Positions 27,087-36,776 are shown, numbered from the stretch's first letter. The stretch is DNA of 43,809 bases from Methylobacter sp. (GCA_026399025.1 JAPLRU010000059.1:1-43809); one strand, 5' to 3'. Notes: generated by a model not told the origin, from the letters alone. Made by a program: numbers and translations.

Positions 27087-28166
27087 TTATATTCGCTTTT
27101 CACTCAAAGAGGCCGTAACAGCGGCCGCCTTCAAGCCATCGGACAGCGACGTCGCGGTTCGTTGACACGGCACTTCAATATACCGGTACGAAATCATTGC
27201 AAACACAAAAATAAGGGCAATGTACGCAAAGGTTATCCAACCGAGATAATTCCCGGTCACCAACTCCTGCCACAAATACACCGTATAAGATATTTTCCCT
27301 AAAAAACAAACCCGCTTGTTTTTAAAAATAAGCGCAATCGATTTAACCCGTGTAGGCGTCCCCAATACCATCAGCAGAATCAGCAACGGATAACAAACCG
27401 CCTTAACCTGTTTTTCGATGCCAACCGGCAAGTAACCTATGCCCATCAGCAATAACGCGATAACGCTTAACCAAACAATAACAGGCATCCGGCGAATCCG
27501 GCTCATGATATGCTCGGGCAATAGTGCTGAGCAGCAACCGGTCAGCAAAAAAATAAAGTACATCAGATACTCGCCAAAAAACAGCAGCCCTGCCCTATTC
27601 AATACGACTGAAGCGATACTCAAGCCGCCTATGGCCAAACCAAAGCGCACGCTGTTATTGATTAGTGGAACGGATAGGATCAATAACGGAAAAAGCAGGT
27701 AAAACTGTTCTTCATAAGCCAACGTCCACGTATGTCCCGCGAACCAGGAACAGCCCTCCGGAAACGGCATATTGCATAAAAACGCGACCGAGGTCAGCGC
27801 TTGCTGCGGCGAGATTTGGATAATGCCCTTTGCATCAAGCAACAAAAGACCGCATAGATACAACCACAGCGGCGGCATAATCCGGTAAAACCGTCTGACA
27901 TAAAATGCGGACAAACAAATCCTGCCGCTTCGTTTTTTTTCCGCAACCAGGCCGGAACAAATCACAAAACCGCTGATCACAAAAAAAACCAAAACGCCCA
28001 ACTCGCCAAGACGATCCAGCGGATCTAAATAAGGCGTTAGCAGCGGTATTTTTAAGCCGCTATAAACAAAAATATGCGATTGAATGACCATGACAACGGC
28101 CAGAAACCGCCAAGCGTCGATATAATCGATTCTTGCCGGGACAACGTCTTGAAGGGTGTTACTCAA
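27087..28166 (-). CDS. Acyltransferase family 3 (OafA/YrhL-like) membrane protein
   Basis: 359 residues with about ten membrane helices. The N-terminal RIDYIDAWRFLAVVMVIQSHI and the FFVISGFVI-x-SG segment are hallmarks of the acyltransferase-3 family, which O-acetylates cell-surface sugars. TLAYEEQFYLLFPL is the conserved middle motif. It probably starts at a TTG at 28166, preceded by CAGGA. The next in-frame ATG would cut off the first catalytic helix. No polysaccharide genes are nearby, so the substrate is unknown. Confidence 0.88.
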   Translation of the reverse strand: MSNTLQDVVPARIDYIDAWRFLAVVMVIQSHIFVYSGLKIPLLTPYLDPLDRLGELGVLVFFVISGFVICSGLVAEKKRSGRICLSAFYVRRFYRIMPPLWLYLCGLLLLDAKGIIQISPQQALTSVAFLCNMPFPEGCSWFAGHTWTLAYEEQFYLLFPLLILSVPLINNSVRFGLAIGGLSIASVVLNRAGLLFFGEYLMYFIFLLTGCCSALLPEHIMSRIRRMPVIVWLSVIALLLMGIGYLPVGIEKQVKAVCYPLLILLMVLGTPTRVKSIALIFKNKRVCFLGKISYTVYLWQELVTGNYLGWITFAYIALIFVFAMISYRYIEVPCQRTATSLSDGLKAAAVTASLSEKRI

Positions 28167-28213
28167 TGTGACTTATCCTGAGTTTAAAAATGGCGGGGGC
28201 TTTGAAGCCAATA

Positions 28214-28454
28214 CTGTTGATTTAAGGGGGACGCGCTCCTTCTCCAGAGGGACGACCCCAGGGATGGGGGAGGTAGGGCAACGCAGGGAGCAGTTGCCGA
28301 GAAGGCTGGGATGAGGGGATTCAAAATAAGCTTTTTTCCTTGCTCTAATTTCCCCTCGGCAACCGCTCCCTGCGTTGCCCTACCTCCTGCGTCCTTGCAG
28401 TCGTCACCCAACCCTCTCCCTCTGGAGAGGGCTTTGTACTGCTTAAATCAACAG
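28214..28454. repeat. Long palindromic intergenic element
   Basis: Outer arms CTGTTGATTTAAG (28214-28226) and its complement (28442-28454). Inner 33-base arms (28269-28301 with 28355-28387) match with one mismatch. It fills the gap between the acyltransferase and the gene at 28491. Reading frames inside it are a by-product of the repeat. Confidence 0.85.
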
Positions 28455-28490
28455 CATTGGGCTTTGAAGCCGCCTCGGCTTAATGCCGGG

Positions 28491-29321
28491 TTATTTTTTT
28501 CGGCCGTATTTGGAAAAAATAGCCTTGACCGGATTGGCTATTTTAAACGGCTCTTTATTTAGCGATGCATTATCTTCTTCATGTTTGATCTTTGCCAACA
28601 GCTCGGCCTGCTCTTGTTGCTGAGAAGCCAGCGTGGTTTGAATGACAGTTTTGTACGTATCGGAAATATCCAGCCTAATCAGCCGATTATCCCGACGCAT
28701 CAGATAGCTGATCAAGGCGTCCAGCACATCGTCATCAAGCTGTTCGGGCGCAAAACTTTTGGAGAAAAATTCAAGGTTTTCATGATTATTAATCGTTACT
28801 TTCAGCTGGGAAAGTTGATAGTCGATTTCGATTTTAAAACTGACCGGGATTTTTCGCTGGATAGTAAAAGCGGCGCTGTCGATACCGCAGACCGCACTTT
28901 GATTTTTCCAGGTAAAAGCCAACCTTCTGCCATGAAGAAAAGCGACCTCCGCTTCAATCAGCCGTTTGGATTGCAAGACATAACTAAACTCGCCTTTAGC
29001 CTCGCAGAAAAAATTCACGTTGATTTGCATCAGCCGGTTATAGTCGGCTAAGCCGCTATAACCGTCGGTATTGATTTTATAATTAAGCTGGGACAGCTCG
29101 CCGAATTGCGGATACCGGGTGCTATAGCCGTTTATCAGGATGGGCTCTTCAAGAAAATTAAGGTGTTTGACGGTCTCATTCAGGCAGTCGTAAAAATATT
29201 GCATTTTCGGCAACAGCGCTGATTGATAAACCGTCTCCAACTCCTGTCGGCCGGATTCTTGATGAAGTTGTTCGGCTTTTTTCCGCTCCGCCTTTTGCCG
29301 TAGCTCATCCAGTATGCTCAT
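28491..29321 (-). CDS. Hypothetical protein
   Basis: 276 residues that I do not recognise. No signal peptide or membrane helix. The N-terminus is a charged helix (MSILDELRQKAERKKAEQ). The middle is a mixed alpha/beta region (residues about 40-200), and the end is a Gln/Glu-rich helix plus a basic tail. The overall look is of a soluble cytoplasmic protein. An AAGG site lies before the ATG. The stop is 22 bases before the next minus-strand gene upstream is considered; hupE-like may share the transcript. Confidence 0.75.
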   Translation of the reverse strand: MSILDELRQKAERKKAEQLHQESGRQELETVYQSALLPKMQYFYDCLNETVKHLNFLEEPILINGYSTRYPQFGELSQLNYKINTDGYSGLADYNRLMQINVNFFCEAKGEFSYVLQSKRLIEAEVAFLHGRRLAFTWKNQSAVCGIDSAAFTIQRKIPVSFKIEIDYQLSQLKVTINNHENLEFFSKSFAPEQLDDDVLDALISYLMRRDNRLIRLDISDTYKTVIQTTLASQQQEQAELLAKIKHEEDNASLNKEPFKIANPVKAIFSKYGRKK

Positions 29322-29342
29322 AGTGCAGCCCTTGCAAACCGA

Positions 29343-29906
29343 TTAACCGGCTAAATAATACAAGCCACTGCTTAAGCAGATTAATGAGAATACAGAGTGG
29401 GTGCGTTTGCCGGTGCTTAATCCCAGTACGCAACCGGTCAGGCAAATAACTAAACTCATCAGCATTAACGCCGGGAAATACAGCACGGCGCCGACATCGG
29501 CCGGAATTTCCGCGGCATGAGCATAACCGTGAAACACGGCAAAAAACGATGCACCCAAAAACAGCATCAGCGAGCGTTGTTTGGGGCTGACGCCGACCAA
29601 CAAACCCAACGCCACCAAGGAAAAGGCGATAAAGGATTCGACCAGCGGTATTTGCACCGCATAAGCACTCAGCGCAGCACCGGCCGCCATCAATGCCAAG
29701 AATGCAGCCGGAAATATCCACAAAGCTTTACCACCCTGCTTGGCTGCAATCAAGCCAACCGCCATTAATACCAATAAATGGTCGATGCCGGTTAAAGGAT
29801 GCAACAAGCCGCTGACCAAGCTGTGCTCGATATGCCCGCCGGTGTGAGCGTAAAGTGACGGCGATACCAGGAATAAAGCCGCAATCAGCTGATTTTTAAT
29901 ACGCAT
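29343..29906 (-). CDS. HupE/UreJ family membrane protein
   Basis: 187 residues: a signal-like N-terminus, then HTGGHIEHSLVSGLLHPLTGIDHLLVLMAVG, the histidine-rich HP-x-x-GIDH motif of HupE/UreJ, and five or six membrane segments. The family is linked to nickel or cobalt delivery for hydrogenase and urease, but neither enzyme is in the window. The substrate is therefore uncertain; cobalt is conceivable given two B12-dependent proteins elsewhere in the window. An AGAGGA site precedes the ATG. Confidence 0.85.
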   Translation of the reverse strand: MRIKNQLIAALFLVSPSLYAHTGGHIEHSLVSGLLHPLTGIDHLLVLMAVGLIAAKQGGKALWIFPAAFLALMAAGAALSAYAVQIPLVESFIAFSLVALGLLVGVSPKQRSLMLFLGASFFAVFHGYAHAAEIPADVGAVLYFPALMLMSLVICLTGCVLGLSTGKRTHSVFSLICLSSGLYYLAG

Positions 29907-30197
29907 AAATAAATCCTCTTAAAATGATGAATCGGTAATTAACGTGCAGCAAACTTGCTGTCTATCACGGCTGTGAAAGCAGCCCAGTCTATTAATTGAC
30001 CTAGGCGCTGTCAACGCTTTATCGACGAATGAAGTGGATTGTCGCTACTTGACGTAGGGCCTACTACCGTGCGCCTGCTTAGGAACGCGCATGAAATAAC
30101 TTGAACATTTGATTCTCCTCACCCCAACCCTCTCCAGCAGGAGAGGGAGCTAGTTGCCGAAGTTATTTCATGCGAGTTCCTTAGCTCCCTACAGCTT
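29907..30197. other. Intergenic region with palindrome
   Basis: About 290 bases between the HupE/UreJ gene and the PRPP-synthetase-like gene. Apart from the palindrome at 30081-30181, nothing is recognisable. Confidence 0.5.
30081..30181. repeat. Palindromic element with internal GGAGAGGG hairpin
   Basis: 22-base arms (30081-30102 with 30160-30181) match with a single mismatch. Inside is a perfect 8-base hairpin, CCCTCTCC/GGAGAGGG (30128-30147). The CCCTCTCC core also occurs in the larger element at 28214-28454. Confidence 0.85.
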
Positions 30198-31073
30198 TCA
30201 CGCAATCGCCTTAAGCGCATTCGCAAGCAGACAGTCAAGCTTGATGCAGGAACTCGGATGGTCGATGCTGTCGGTAGTCCAAATGGCTTTGACGCCGGCT
30301 TGAAGAATATGCCGATAAGCATCGTCGCAAAACAGGGCATGAGTGACAACCGCATAAATGTCCCGACTCCCCGCGGCTTGCAGCAGCCCGGCCGCTTTGG
30401 CCAAGGTCCTGCCGGTGCTGGCCATGTCGTCGATCAGAATAACCGGTTGCTTGCAAAAAACGCGGTCCGGTAAGCGCATTTCAACTTGCCTGTCGCCAAG
30501 CCGGTGTTTATCGGCAATCGCGTAATCGAAACCGATGTTGCTTGCGATAGCACTAACCCATTGTTCCGATTCGCGGTCCGGCCCCAACAGTAGCGCATGA
30601 TTGAATTGTTGTTTTAGAAAAATGCCGATTTCGTTAGCCGCAGTCAGGCTGATTGCATTTTTTATCGGGATGGCTTGAGTTAATGACGAAATGCGGTGTA
30701 AATGCGGGTCTACGGTCAGCACATCGTCAAACAACTCGGCCAGCCATTTGCCGACAATGCGCTGGCTGACCGCCTCGCCGGGCCGATTGGCAATATCTTG
30801 CCGCATGTAGCTTAGATAAGGCGCCACCAAGGTCAAGCGCTTGCCGCCCAATTCCCGCGCGGTGGTGGCGCATAACAATAATTCAATCAGCTTGTCGTTG
30901 GGTTGATTAAGGCTACGGCAAATAATAACGTGTTCAGGTAGCGACGGCGGCAGACGGACCAAGCTTTCGCCGTCGGGAAAATGATGCAGCGCGACCTCGG
31001 CCAACGCGACATCAAGCCGGGCGGCCAAGCGCCGGGCCTGGCTTAAATAGTCGGGAAAAGCAAGTATTATCAT
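30198..31073 (-). CDS. Ribose-phosphate pyrophosphokinase-like protein
   Basis: 292 residues, close to the archaeal-type PRPP synthetase length. The PRPP/ribose-phosphate loop ILIDDMASTGRTL is clear, as is the PYLSYMRQD segment of the ATP site. The start is the ATG at 31073 (MIILAFPDY). It lies 19 bases after the phosphorylase stop, so they form an operon. The housekeeping prs is expected elsewhere. Pairing with a nucleoside-phosphate phosphorylase points to nucleotide salvage, possibly handling ribose phosphate released from nucleotides. Confidence 0.82.
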   Translation of the reverse strand: MIILAFPDYLSQARRLAARLDVALAEVALHHFPDGESLVRLPPSLPEHVIICRSLNQPNDKLIELLLCATTARELGGKRLTLVAPYLSYMRQDIANRPGEAVSQRIVGKWLAELFDDVLTVDPHLHRISSLTQAIPIKNAISLTAANEIGIFLKQQFNHALLLGPDRESEQWVSAIASNIGFDYAIADKHRLGDRQVEMRLPDRVFCKQPVILIDDMASTGRTLAKAAGLLQAAGSRDIYAVVTHALFCDDAYRHILQAGVKAIWTTDSIDHPSSCIKLDCLLANALKAIA

Positions 31074-31092
31074 AGGCTGGAGATATTTCGAA

Positions 31093-32628
31093 TTAAAAAG
31101 CGACCAACGACTTAATGATTTGCTCATCGCTGCCCAAGGTATAGCCGGTATTCTGCATAGCCGATTCCTGAGCGAACCTGAAGTCGGTAGGGAACTCCGC
31201 ATAAATACAATATAAAGCCTCGCCTTTTTTAACCGGACTGCCCAATTTCTTAAACAAATCCACGCCTGCTTTTTTTACTTTCGGCGCACCGGCAAGGCGG
31301 GCTATTTTTGCCATTTGGAAGTTGTCGATACTGGTCACGACGCCATCGCTATCGGCAAAAACTTCCTGACGCAGACTGCCGGGATGCAGATCAATCGGTT
31401 TTGAACCTTGGGCTTGAATCAAGGCATTCATTTTAGCGCCGGCCCGGCCCGATTCAAGTATGTCGCGGGCAATTGCGTAGCCTTGTCCGCCGCGCACATC
31501 AGGATCGAATTCAATGATCCTGCCGGCCAGTTGCAAGGACTTCTGGCGCAAATCGAACGGCGCATCGGGATCGTTTTGCAGCACCTGCATAATATCCCGA
31601 GCCTCGAGCACCGGGCCGATGCCCCGCCCTATCGGTTGACGGCCGTCGGTAATCATCACTTCCAGATGAATATTAAGGCGGTCGCCGACAAACTCGAACA
31701 ATTTGCGCAAAGCCAACGCCTGATTCATATGCCGCACTTTAGCGGTCGGGCCGACCGGAATATCGACAATCAAATGGGTGGAACCGGCGGCCAATTTTTT
31801 GGACAGTATCGACGCCACCATTTGTCCTTGCGAGTCAATACCCAGCGGGCGCTCTACCGAAATCAGCATGTCGTCGACCGGCGCCAGCTTGGCCGTACCG
31901 CCCCAGGCCAGACAGCCGCGCTCCTGGCGCACGATAGCGTGCAGTTGATCCGGGCTCAGATTAACTTCGGCCAAGACCTCCATCGTGTCGGCCGTTCCCG
32001 CCGGTGAGGTAATCGCACGACTGGAGGTTTTCGGTATCAACATGCCGTGCGCGGCAACGATAGGCACCACCAGCATCGACGTGCGATTGCCGGGGACGCC
32101 ACCGATGCAATGCTTGTCGGCGACCAGCGCTTCATGCCAATTCATGGTATCGCCGGATTGCAGCATCGCGCGGGTAAGAAAGAACAGCTCGTCGCGGTCG
32201 AGATTGTTTTGCCCGGTCGCGACCAGGAATGCGGCCATCTCCATTTTGGAATAGCGGGCTTCGACAATATCGCTGGTAATGTTGTTAAAGTCATCCTGAT
32301 CAAGGCGCTCGCCGTTGATTTTACGCCGCACCGCATCCATGGATTTCGGCGCCTCCGCATGATTAACCGTAACCAGACTGCCTTCGGCGACATTAAGCTG
32401 CTGGAACGCCTGCTCGGACAGGCCCAATTCTCCTGACAAAACGATGGAACTGTCGTCGACCACATTGAGTACCGCAAGCACTTTAGACCCGTTGGCGCTT
32501 ACCAGGATTTTAGACAAAGCCTGAAAGCCCTCGGCCCGGTATATACCGCACTCGCGATGCATATAAGCGACGTTTTCGTGGTAAGTATCGATAGCGATAC
32601 GGCGGATTTGCAGGTTGTCGTTGCTCAT
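31093..32628 (-). CDS. Thymidine/AMP phosphorylase family protein, archaeal type
   Basis: 511 residues from the ATG at 32628. It has an N-terminal domain of about 90 residues and then the phosphorylase core. [14 protein letters not shown] (phosphate site) and [20 protein letters not shown] are the form found in archaeal AMP phosphorylases rather than in DeoA of enterics. AMP phosphorylase splits AMP and phosphate into adenine and ribose 1,5-bisphosphate. Whether this bacterial member uses AMP or thymidine cannot be read from the sequence. It is the first gene of the pair with the PRPP-synthetase-like gene. Confidence 0.85.
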   Translation of the reverse strand: MSNDNLQIRRIAIDTYHENVAYMHRECGIYRAEGFQALSKILVSANGSKVLAVLNVVDDSSIVLSGELGLSEQAFQQLNVAEGSLVTVNHAEAPKSMDAVRRKINGERLDQDDFNNITSDIVEARYSKMEMAAFLVATGQNNLDRDELFFLTRAMLQSGDTMNWHEALVADKHCIGGVPGNRTSMLVVPIVAAHGMLIPKTSSRAITSPAGTADTMEVLAEVNLSPDQLHAIVRQERGCLAWGGTAKLAPVDDMLISVERPLGIDSQGQMVASILSKKLAAGSTHLIVDIPVGPTAKVRHMNQALALRKLFEFVGDRLNIHLEVMITDGRQPIGRGIGPVLEARDIMQVLQNDPDAPFDLRQKSLQLAGRIIEFDPDVRGGQGYAIARDILESGRAGAKMNALIQAQGSKPIDLHPGSLRQEVFADSDGVVTSIDNFQMAKIARLAGAPKVKKAGVDLFKKLGSPVKKGEALYCIYAEFPTDFRFAQESAMQNTGYTLGSDEQIIKSLVAF

Positions 32629-32834
32629 GGATAAAAAAGGTCGGAAAAAACGTGGGGGGATGATGCGATTTGAACGGGGTATTGTCAACCCTGAGTCTTT
32701 GGGAATTACCGAGCCTATTTTGTCGTGTGGGCTGCCTCTTTATGAGTCAAGGCAGCCACTATGCGAACACCGGAGAATCCGCAACACATAAAATAGTGAA
32801 AAAGCGGGATGAGCAGGATTAAAGCCTTTTTGCA

Positions 32835-32876
32835 GTAAGCGTCCCCTCTTTTACAACGAGGGGACGCTTACTTTTT
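32835..32876 (+). terminator. Strong 14-base hairpin with T-run
   Basis: Perfect stem (32835-32848 with 32858-32871), 9-base loop, then TTTTT on the plus strand. It lies between the RTX gene and the phosphorylase gene, both on the minus strand, so the T-run faces the wrong way for them. The stem could still stop or stabilise the RTX mRNA. Confidence 0.5.
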
Positions 32877-32927
32877 ACAGTGTCTATTCGGTAATTTTCT
32901 GGGCGAGGATTTAAATTTAACGCAAAA

Positions 32928-35465
32928 TTACAGGATGAAACTGCCCTCGGAAAGCAGAAGACCTGACATAGTTGACATAGCTATAACGAAATCCGGATTC
33001 CGATCGCCATCCACATCGCCATAGATTGTGCCAAATGAATAATACAACTCGCTACCGGCCCCGGTAAAAGCGCTGTTACTGGTTTGAAAGCCTAGCAACG
33101 AAAACGCTTGATCGCCCGTTTGTTGAGGGTTTGCATCAACGGCGGATAGATCGATCTTATCGCCCCACGTTAAGTCGGTAATTGTGTCGGTGTAACCGCT
33201 TAGCTCGGCTAATGAATTATATTTAAACACATCATTACCCGCTCCACCGGTCAGGGTATCCGCGCCTAAACCGCCGATCAATGTATCGTCGCCATAACCA
33301 CCGGCTAAGGAATCATCGCCCCCCCTGCCTTTCAGTATATCATCGCCACTGCGGCCGCTTAAACTGTCATTGCTACCGGCGCCATTGAGCACTTGATCTA
33401 CAGCAACTTGAAAAATCATCGAACCGGCAGCCGTTTCTTCGATAGCCAAATGAGCTGGCAGAGCCAAACTATAGTCAGCACTACTATCACCGTCGGTATC
33501 GATTTCCAGCAGCGTTTTTTTAGAAAAAAAACTCTCGGTAATCCTCACTTGATTGGGTATGCCATCGAAACCCACATACTGCCCTCTACCATCCTCTCCT
33601 AGAGAATCCTGTCCGATAAAGGTAAGTCCGGTAATCGCACTCAAATCGATTTGATCGCCTATGCTCAAGTCGGTAATTGTTTCGATGTGGTAACGCGGCC
33701 CCAGTGGAAATTGATCAATAGTTGTTATTTCGCTGGAATGACTCAGTTCAGCTAATGAATCATATTTAAAAATATCGTTGCCCGCTCCCCCTGTCAGAGT
33801 ATCGTCGCCTAAACCGCCCACTAAGGTATCTCCACCATCGCCGCCTTTAAGCCTATCCATCGCCGCACCGCCAAGCAGACTATCGTTGCCTGCGCCTCCG
33901 TCCAGGCTATCATGGCCGTTCCCGCCGGTTAACGTTTCATTCGAGACGGTACCGATTAAAGTTTTATTAGCAATGATGCTCAACCGATTGGAACCCGCCA
34001 CGCTTTCTTCCAAGGCAATTCGGGAAGAAGTTAAATTGGACAGTATTATCGTTGAATCGGCAACTTTATCCCCATCGAAATCAAACACTAATTCATGGGT
34101 TCCCTCTGCAACCCCAAGCCGATAACTAATGGGGGTGGCTTGATAACGATATTGGCCGGGGACACCAGTAAAAGCGGCATCGCCTATATAACTAACTCCC
34201 GGTAAAGCAAACACGATTTGATCGTTAACGGAAAAATCGGTGATAGTCTCTTTATAATAAAGATAATTACCTAAAGAATGCTCCGCTTCCCTAAATTCGT
34301 CTGCATTTGTAAACAGAAATGTATCGGCTCCCTTCCCTCCGGTTAAGGTGTCAATCCCTAACCCGCCTTCTAAAACATCGTCTCCGCCATCCCCTTGTAA
34401 GACATCGTTGCCGGCTGCGCCGCCCAGAGTATCGTTACCCGCAAGGCCGGAGACTATGTCATTGTCCGCGCTTCCGTTTAATTTTTCGCCGCTACGGGTT
34501 CCGTTCAGGATTTGGGGGGCGGCAATCGTCACAATCCCTGAACCGGTTGCAGTTTCTTTGAAACTAAACCTGCCGAAAAGCCGCAACAGCATATCCGCTT
34601 TAGCATCGCCGTTACTATCGATTTCAATGAAGGATGAATCCATATAGGAAAATGAATGACCTAAGAAGTCCCCTACGACCAAGGGCTGGAAATATGCCGA
34701 ATTGCGAATTTCTCCCGCTACACCCGAAAACGGAGCATGGCCGATAAAGCTTGCTCCGGCAATTGCTGAAAAATCAAGGCGGTCCTCGGCAGAGAAATCG
34801 GCGATGCTATCGCCTTTAATCTCGTTTAAACGGGTATATTCAAAAACATCCGCACCGGCTCCGCCTTGCAAAACATCGTTACCTAAGCCGCCGGTGAGGG
34901 TATCGTTACCCGATAAGCCGGAAAGCAAATCATTGCCTGCACCCCCGCCTAAATTGTCGTCAGTATCGGTTCCGTTCAGAATTTGGCTATCGTCAAGCGT
35001 CAAAATTCCTGAACCCGTTGCGGTCTCTGTGAAATTGAGCCGTTGCTGATAAAACCATAAGGATATGTCTGCGAGAGCATCGCCATTAATATCGATATCA
35101 ATTTCGGAAGTCATTTCTAAAGATGAATTGACGATATTGACATATATCTCGTTACGGATTTCTCCCGCTACCCTCGAAAACGGAGCATTACCGATAAAGT
35201 CTGCCCCGGCAATCGCCGAAAAATCAAGGGTATCTTCGGCGGAAAAATCAGCGATGGTATCTCCTCTAACCTCTTTAAAAGAAGCGTATTTAAAAACATC
35301 GGCGCCGGCTCCACCGAGCAAAGAATCCGCACCCATTCCGCCTTCCAGAACATCATTACCAGCGCCGGCGGACAAGGTATCGTGGCCCGCGAAGCCATAG
35401 AGAGTATCTCCACCTGTTGTGCCTGTTACAGTATCATTATTTGCCGTACCTGATTTAATGGCCAT
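32928..35465 (-). CDS. RTX (hemolysin-type) calcium-binding protein, five modules
   Basis: 845 residues of five related modules (about 1-160, 161-320, 321-500, 501-690, 691-845). Each has GGxGxDxLxGGxGxD nonapeptides, a region with TIxDFSxxDxxDFSAI and GEIR-type segments, and an EF-hand-like D-x-D/N-GD loop (DINGDALAD, DSNGDAKAD, DFDGDKVAD, DTDGDSSAD, DVDGDRNPD). There is no signal peptide; the C-terminus should be a type I secretion signal. No HlyB/HlyD/TolC genes are nearby and no enzymatic domain is visible, so an S-layer or surface adhesin role is likely. AGGAG precedes the ATG. Confidence 0.88.
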   Translation of the reverse strand: MAIKSGTANNDTVTGTTGGDTLYGFAGHDTLSAGAGNDVLEGGMGADSLLGGAGADVFKYASFKEVRGDTIADFSAEDTLDFSAIAGADFIGNAPFSRVAGEIRNEIYVNIVNSSLEMTSEIDIDINGDALADISLWFYQQRLNFTETATGSGILTLDDSQILNGTDTDDNLGGGAGNDLLSGLSGNDTLTGGLGNDVLQGGAGADVFEYTRLNEIKGDSIADFSAEDRLDFSAIAGASFIGHAPFSGVAGEIRNSAYFQPLVVGDFLGHSFSYMDSSFIEIDSNGDAKADMLLRLFGRFSFKETATGSGIVTIAAPQILNGTRSGEKLNGSADNDIVSGLAGNDTLGGAAGNDVLQGDGGDDVLEGGLGIDTLTGGKGADTFLFTNADEFREAEHSLGNYLYYKETITDFSVNDQIVFALPGVSYIGDAAFTGVPGQYRYQATPISYRLGVAEGTHELVFDFDGDKVADSTIILSNLTSSRIALEESVAGSNRLSIIANKTLIGTVSNETLTGGNGHDSLDGGAGNDSLLGGAAMDRLKGGDGGDTLVGGLGDDTLTGGAGNDIFKYDSLAELSHSSEITTIDQFPLGPRYHIETITDLSIGDQIDLSAITGLTFIGQDSLGEDGRGQYVGFDGIPNQVRITESFFSKKTLLEIDTDGDSSADYSLALPAHLAIEETAAGSMIFQVAVDQVLNGAGSNDSLSGRSGDDILKGRGGDDSLAGGYGDDTLIGGLGADTLTGGAGNDVFKYNSLAELSGYTDTITDLTWGDKIDLSAVDANPQQTGDQAFSLLGFQTSNSAFTGAGSELYYSFGTIYGDVDGDRNPDFVIAMSTMSGLLLSEGSFIL

Positions 35466-35882
35466 TTTTGTAACTCCTGAAGATTAATTAATAAAAGACT
35501 CATCCATTGCTTAAAGCGGCGTCTTTCCCATAATAAATTGCCGCGACTATAAAACTTTGGATGGAAAATATTCTACATTAAAAAATGAGTTGTTTTTACT
35601 CATAACTATTTCTCTTCACTTGAACGTGAAAAACCGGCAATCGAAGCCCGGCATCAAAATGGCAAGCAATTTATGCGCCTTATTGAGAGAAAAAGCAGGT
35701 CATAGCCGTAGTGTTTCGGTAACGACTAACCAATCATCAACCCTAACAGCTTAACCACAGCAACAAGATAGGGGTATAGCGAAAACCTATCGCACCATAG
35801 AAAGCCGTTATTATACAAATATTTATCCACACTCTATGATTGCCGCCGGTTGAGCTGTTGCAATACCGGGGACCGGGCTCTG
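35466..35882. other. Intergenic region between the RTX gene and the CarH-like gene
   Basis: 417 bases. The RTX promoter must lie in the AT-rich first 120 bases. A GATAGG/CCTATC inverted repeat occurs around 35768-35792. The short frame at 35557-35754 lacks a ribosome binding site and protein-like composition. Nothing else is recognisable. Confidence 0.4.
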
Positions 35883-36776
35883 TTAACCCTTAGCCAACAA
35901 CAGCCATTGCTGGGCTTTATTGTAAAAATGCTCGATGTCGGTGATAAGTTCGCAATTCGGCACTGGCGAATGCTGATGCAAGTAATCGGCGCCGTTGCCG
36001 CCTATCCAAACAGCCGCGTCCGCTTTTGCCGTAACAACTTGCAATTGCGCGATGGTGTCCGGTTCCGGCGGCGTTTTCACCAAGCCGATCACGATAATAC
36101 CGGGTTGTAAATACCGGGCGGCTTCGACAATATCCTTGCCGGGCAAATCCGCACCCAGGAAATAGCAGCGGTATTGCAAAGTAGCCGCCAGCAAGCAGCT
36201 TAATAGAATGCCGCATTCATGCGGTTCCCCGCTCGGTGTGGCAAACAGCATGACCGAACTGTTGGCCGATGCGTTTTGCAGATTATTAACCAGACTATGT
36301 ACGATGCGATGAACGCAACAGGTAAACATGTGCTCTTGGGCGATACTCAATTTTTCCTGATGCCAAAGTTCGCCTACTTTTTTCAGCGCGGGCAATAAAA
36401 TGTCACGCGCGTATTCCAACGGCTCGCTGGCCACCAGAGCCCGTTTCAACAGTTGTTCGCAATGATCGATACGATAATCCATCAGCGCCTCAATAATCCG
36501 GTGCAGCAGCGGATGCGACACATCGCTACCCGAGGTTTGCATGTGCCGTTGCAGCTCGCGCAAAGCATCGCTGTTCAAACCGGCGATTTTACTGATGGTG
36601 TGGCCGTTGCGCGTTAATTGGGCCAGCAAGGTCAGTTTTTCCAATTCCTGCTGCGAATACAAACGGCGGCCGTTATCGCTACGTGCCGGACTGATACCGG
36701 TGTAACGGCGCTCCCAAGCCCGTAAAGTTTCGGCGCTCAGTCCGGTTAATGTGGTGATGGCTTTGATTGAATACAT
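35883..36776 (-). CDS. CarH/LitR-like B12-binding MerR-family regulator
   Basis: 297 residues. N-terminal MerR helix-turn-helix (IKAITTLTGLSAETLRAWERRY, residues about 4-25, with the wing DNGRRLYS). A four-helix cap carries W138 and the E148-H149 pair in the CarH W-x9-EH spacing. The cobalamin-binding fold has E184-x-H186-x-x-G189, with His186 as the lower axial ligand. All the residues that CarH uses to hold adenosylcobalamin and respond to light are therefore present. In the dark such proteins repress as tetramers; light breaks the complex. It is divergent from the sigma-factor gene, 92 bases apart. No clear ribosome binding site precedes the ATG. Confidence 0.9.
   Translation of the reverse strand: MYSIKAITTLTGLSAETLRAWERRYTGISPARSDNGRRLYSQQELEKLTLLAQLTRNGHTISKIAGLNSDALRELQRHMQTSGSDVSHPLLHRIIEALMDYRIDHCEQLLKRALVASEPLEYARDILLPALKKVGELWHQEKLSIAQEHMFTCCVHRIVHSLVNNLQNASANSSVMLFATPSGEPHECGILLSCLLAATLQYRCYFLGADLPGKDIVEAARYLQPGIIVIGLVKTPPEPDTIAQLQVVTAKADAAVWIGGNGADYLHQHSPVPNCELITDIEHFYNKAQQWLLLAKG

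Noticed and set aside
26989..27165. Small plus-strand frame after the Met/His-rich gene
   Set aside because: It runs into the 3' end of the acyltransferase on the other strand and has no ribosome binding site.
28184..28562. Two frames inside the palindromic element
   Set aside because: They arise from the same inverted repeat read in both directions and lack ribosome binding sites.
33778..35400. Several long plus-strand frames opposite the RTX gene
   Set aside because: They are Pro/Ser-rich antisense readings of the RTX repeats, not genes.
35557..35754. 65-codon frame upstream of the RTX gene
   Set aside because: No initiation signal and an unconvincing translation.
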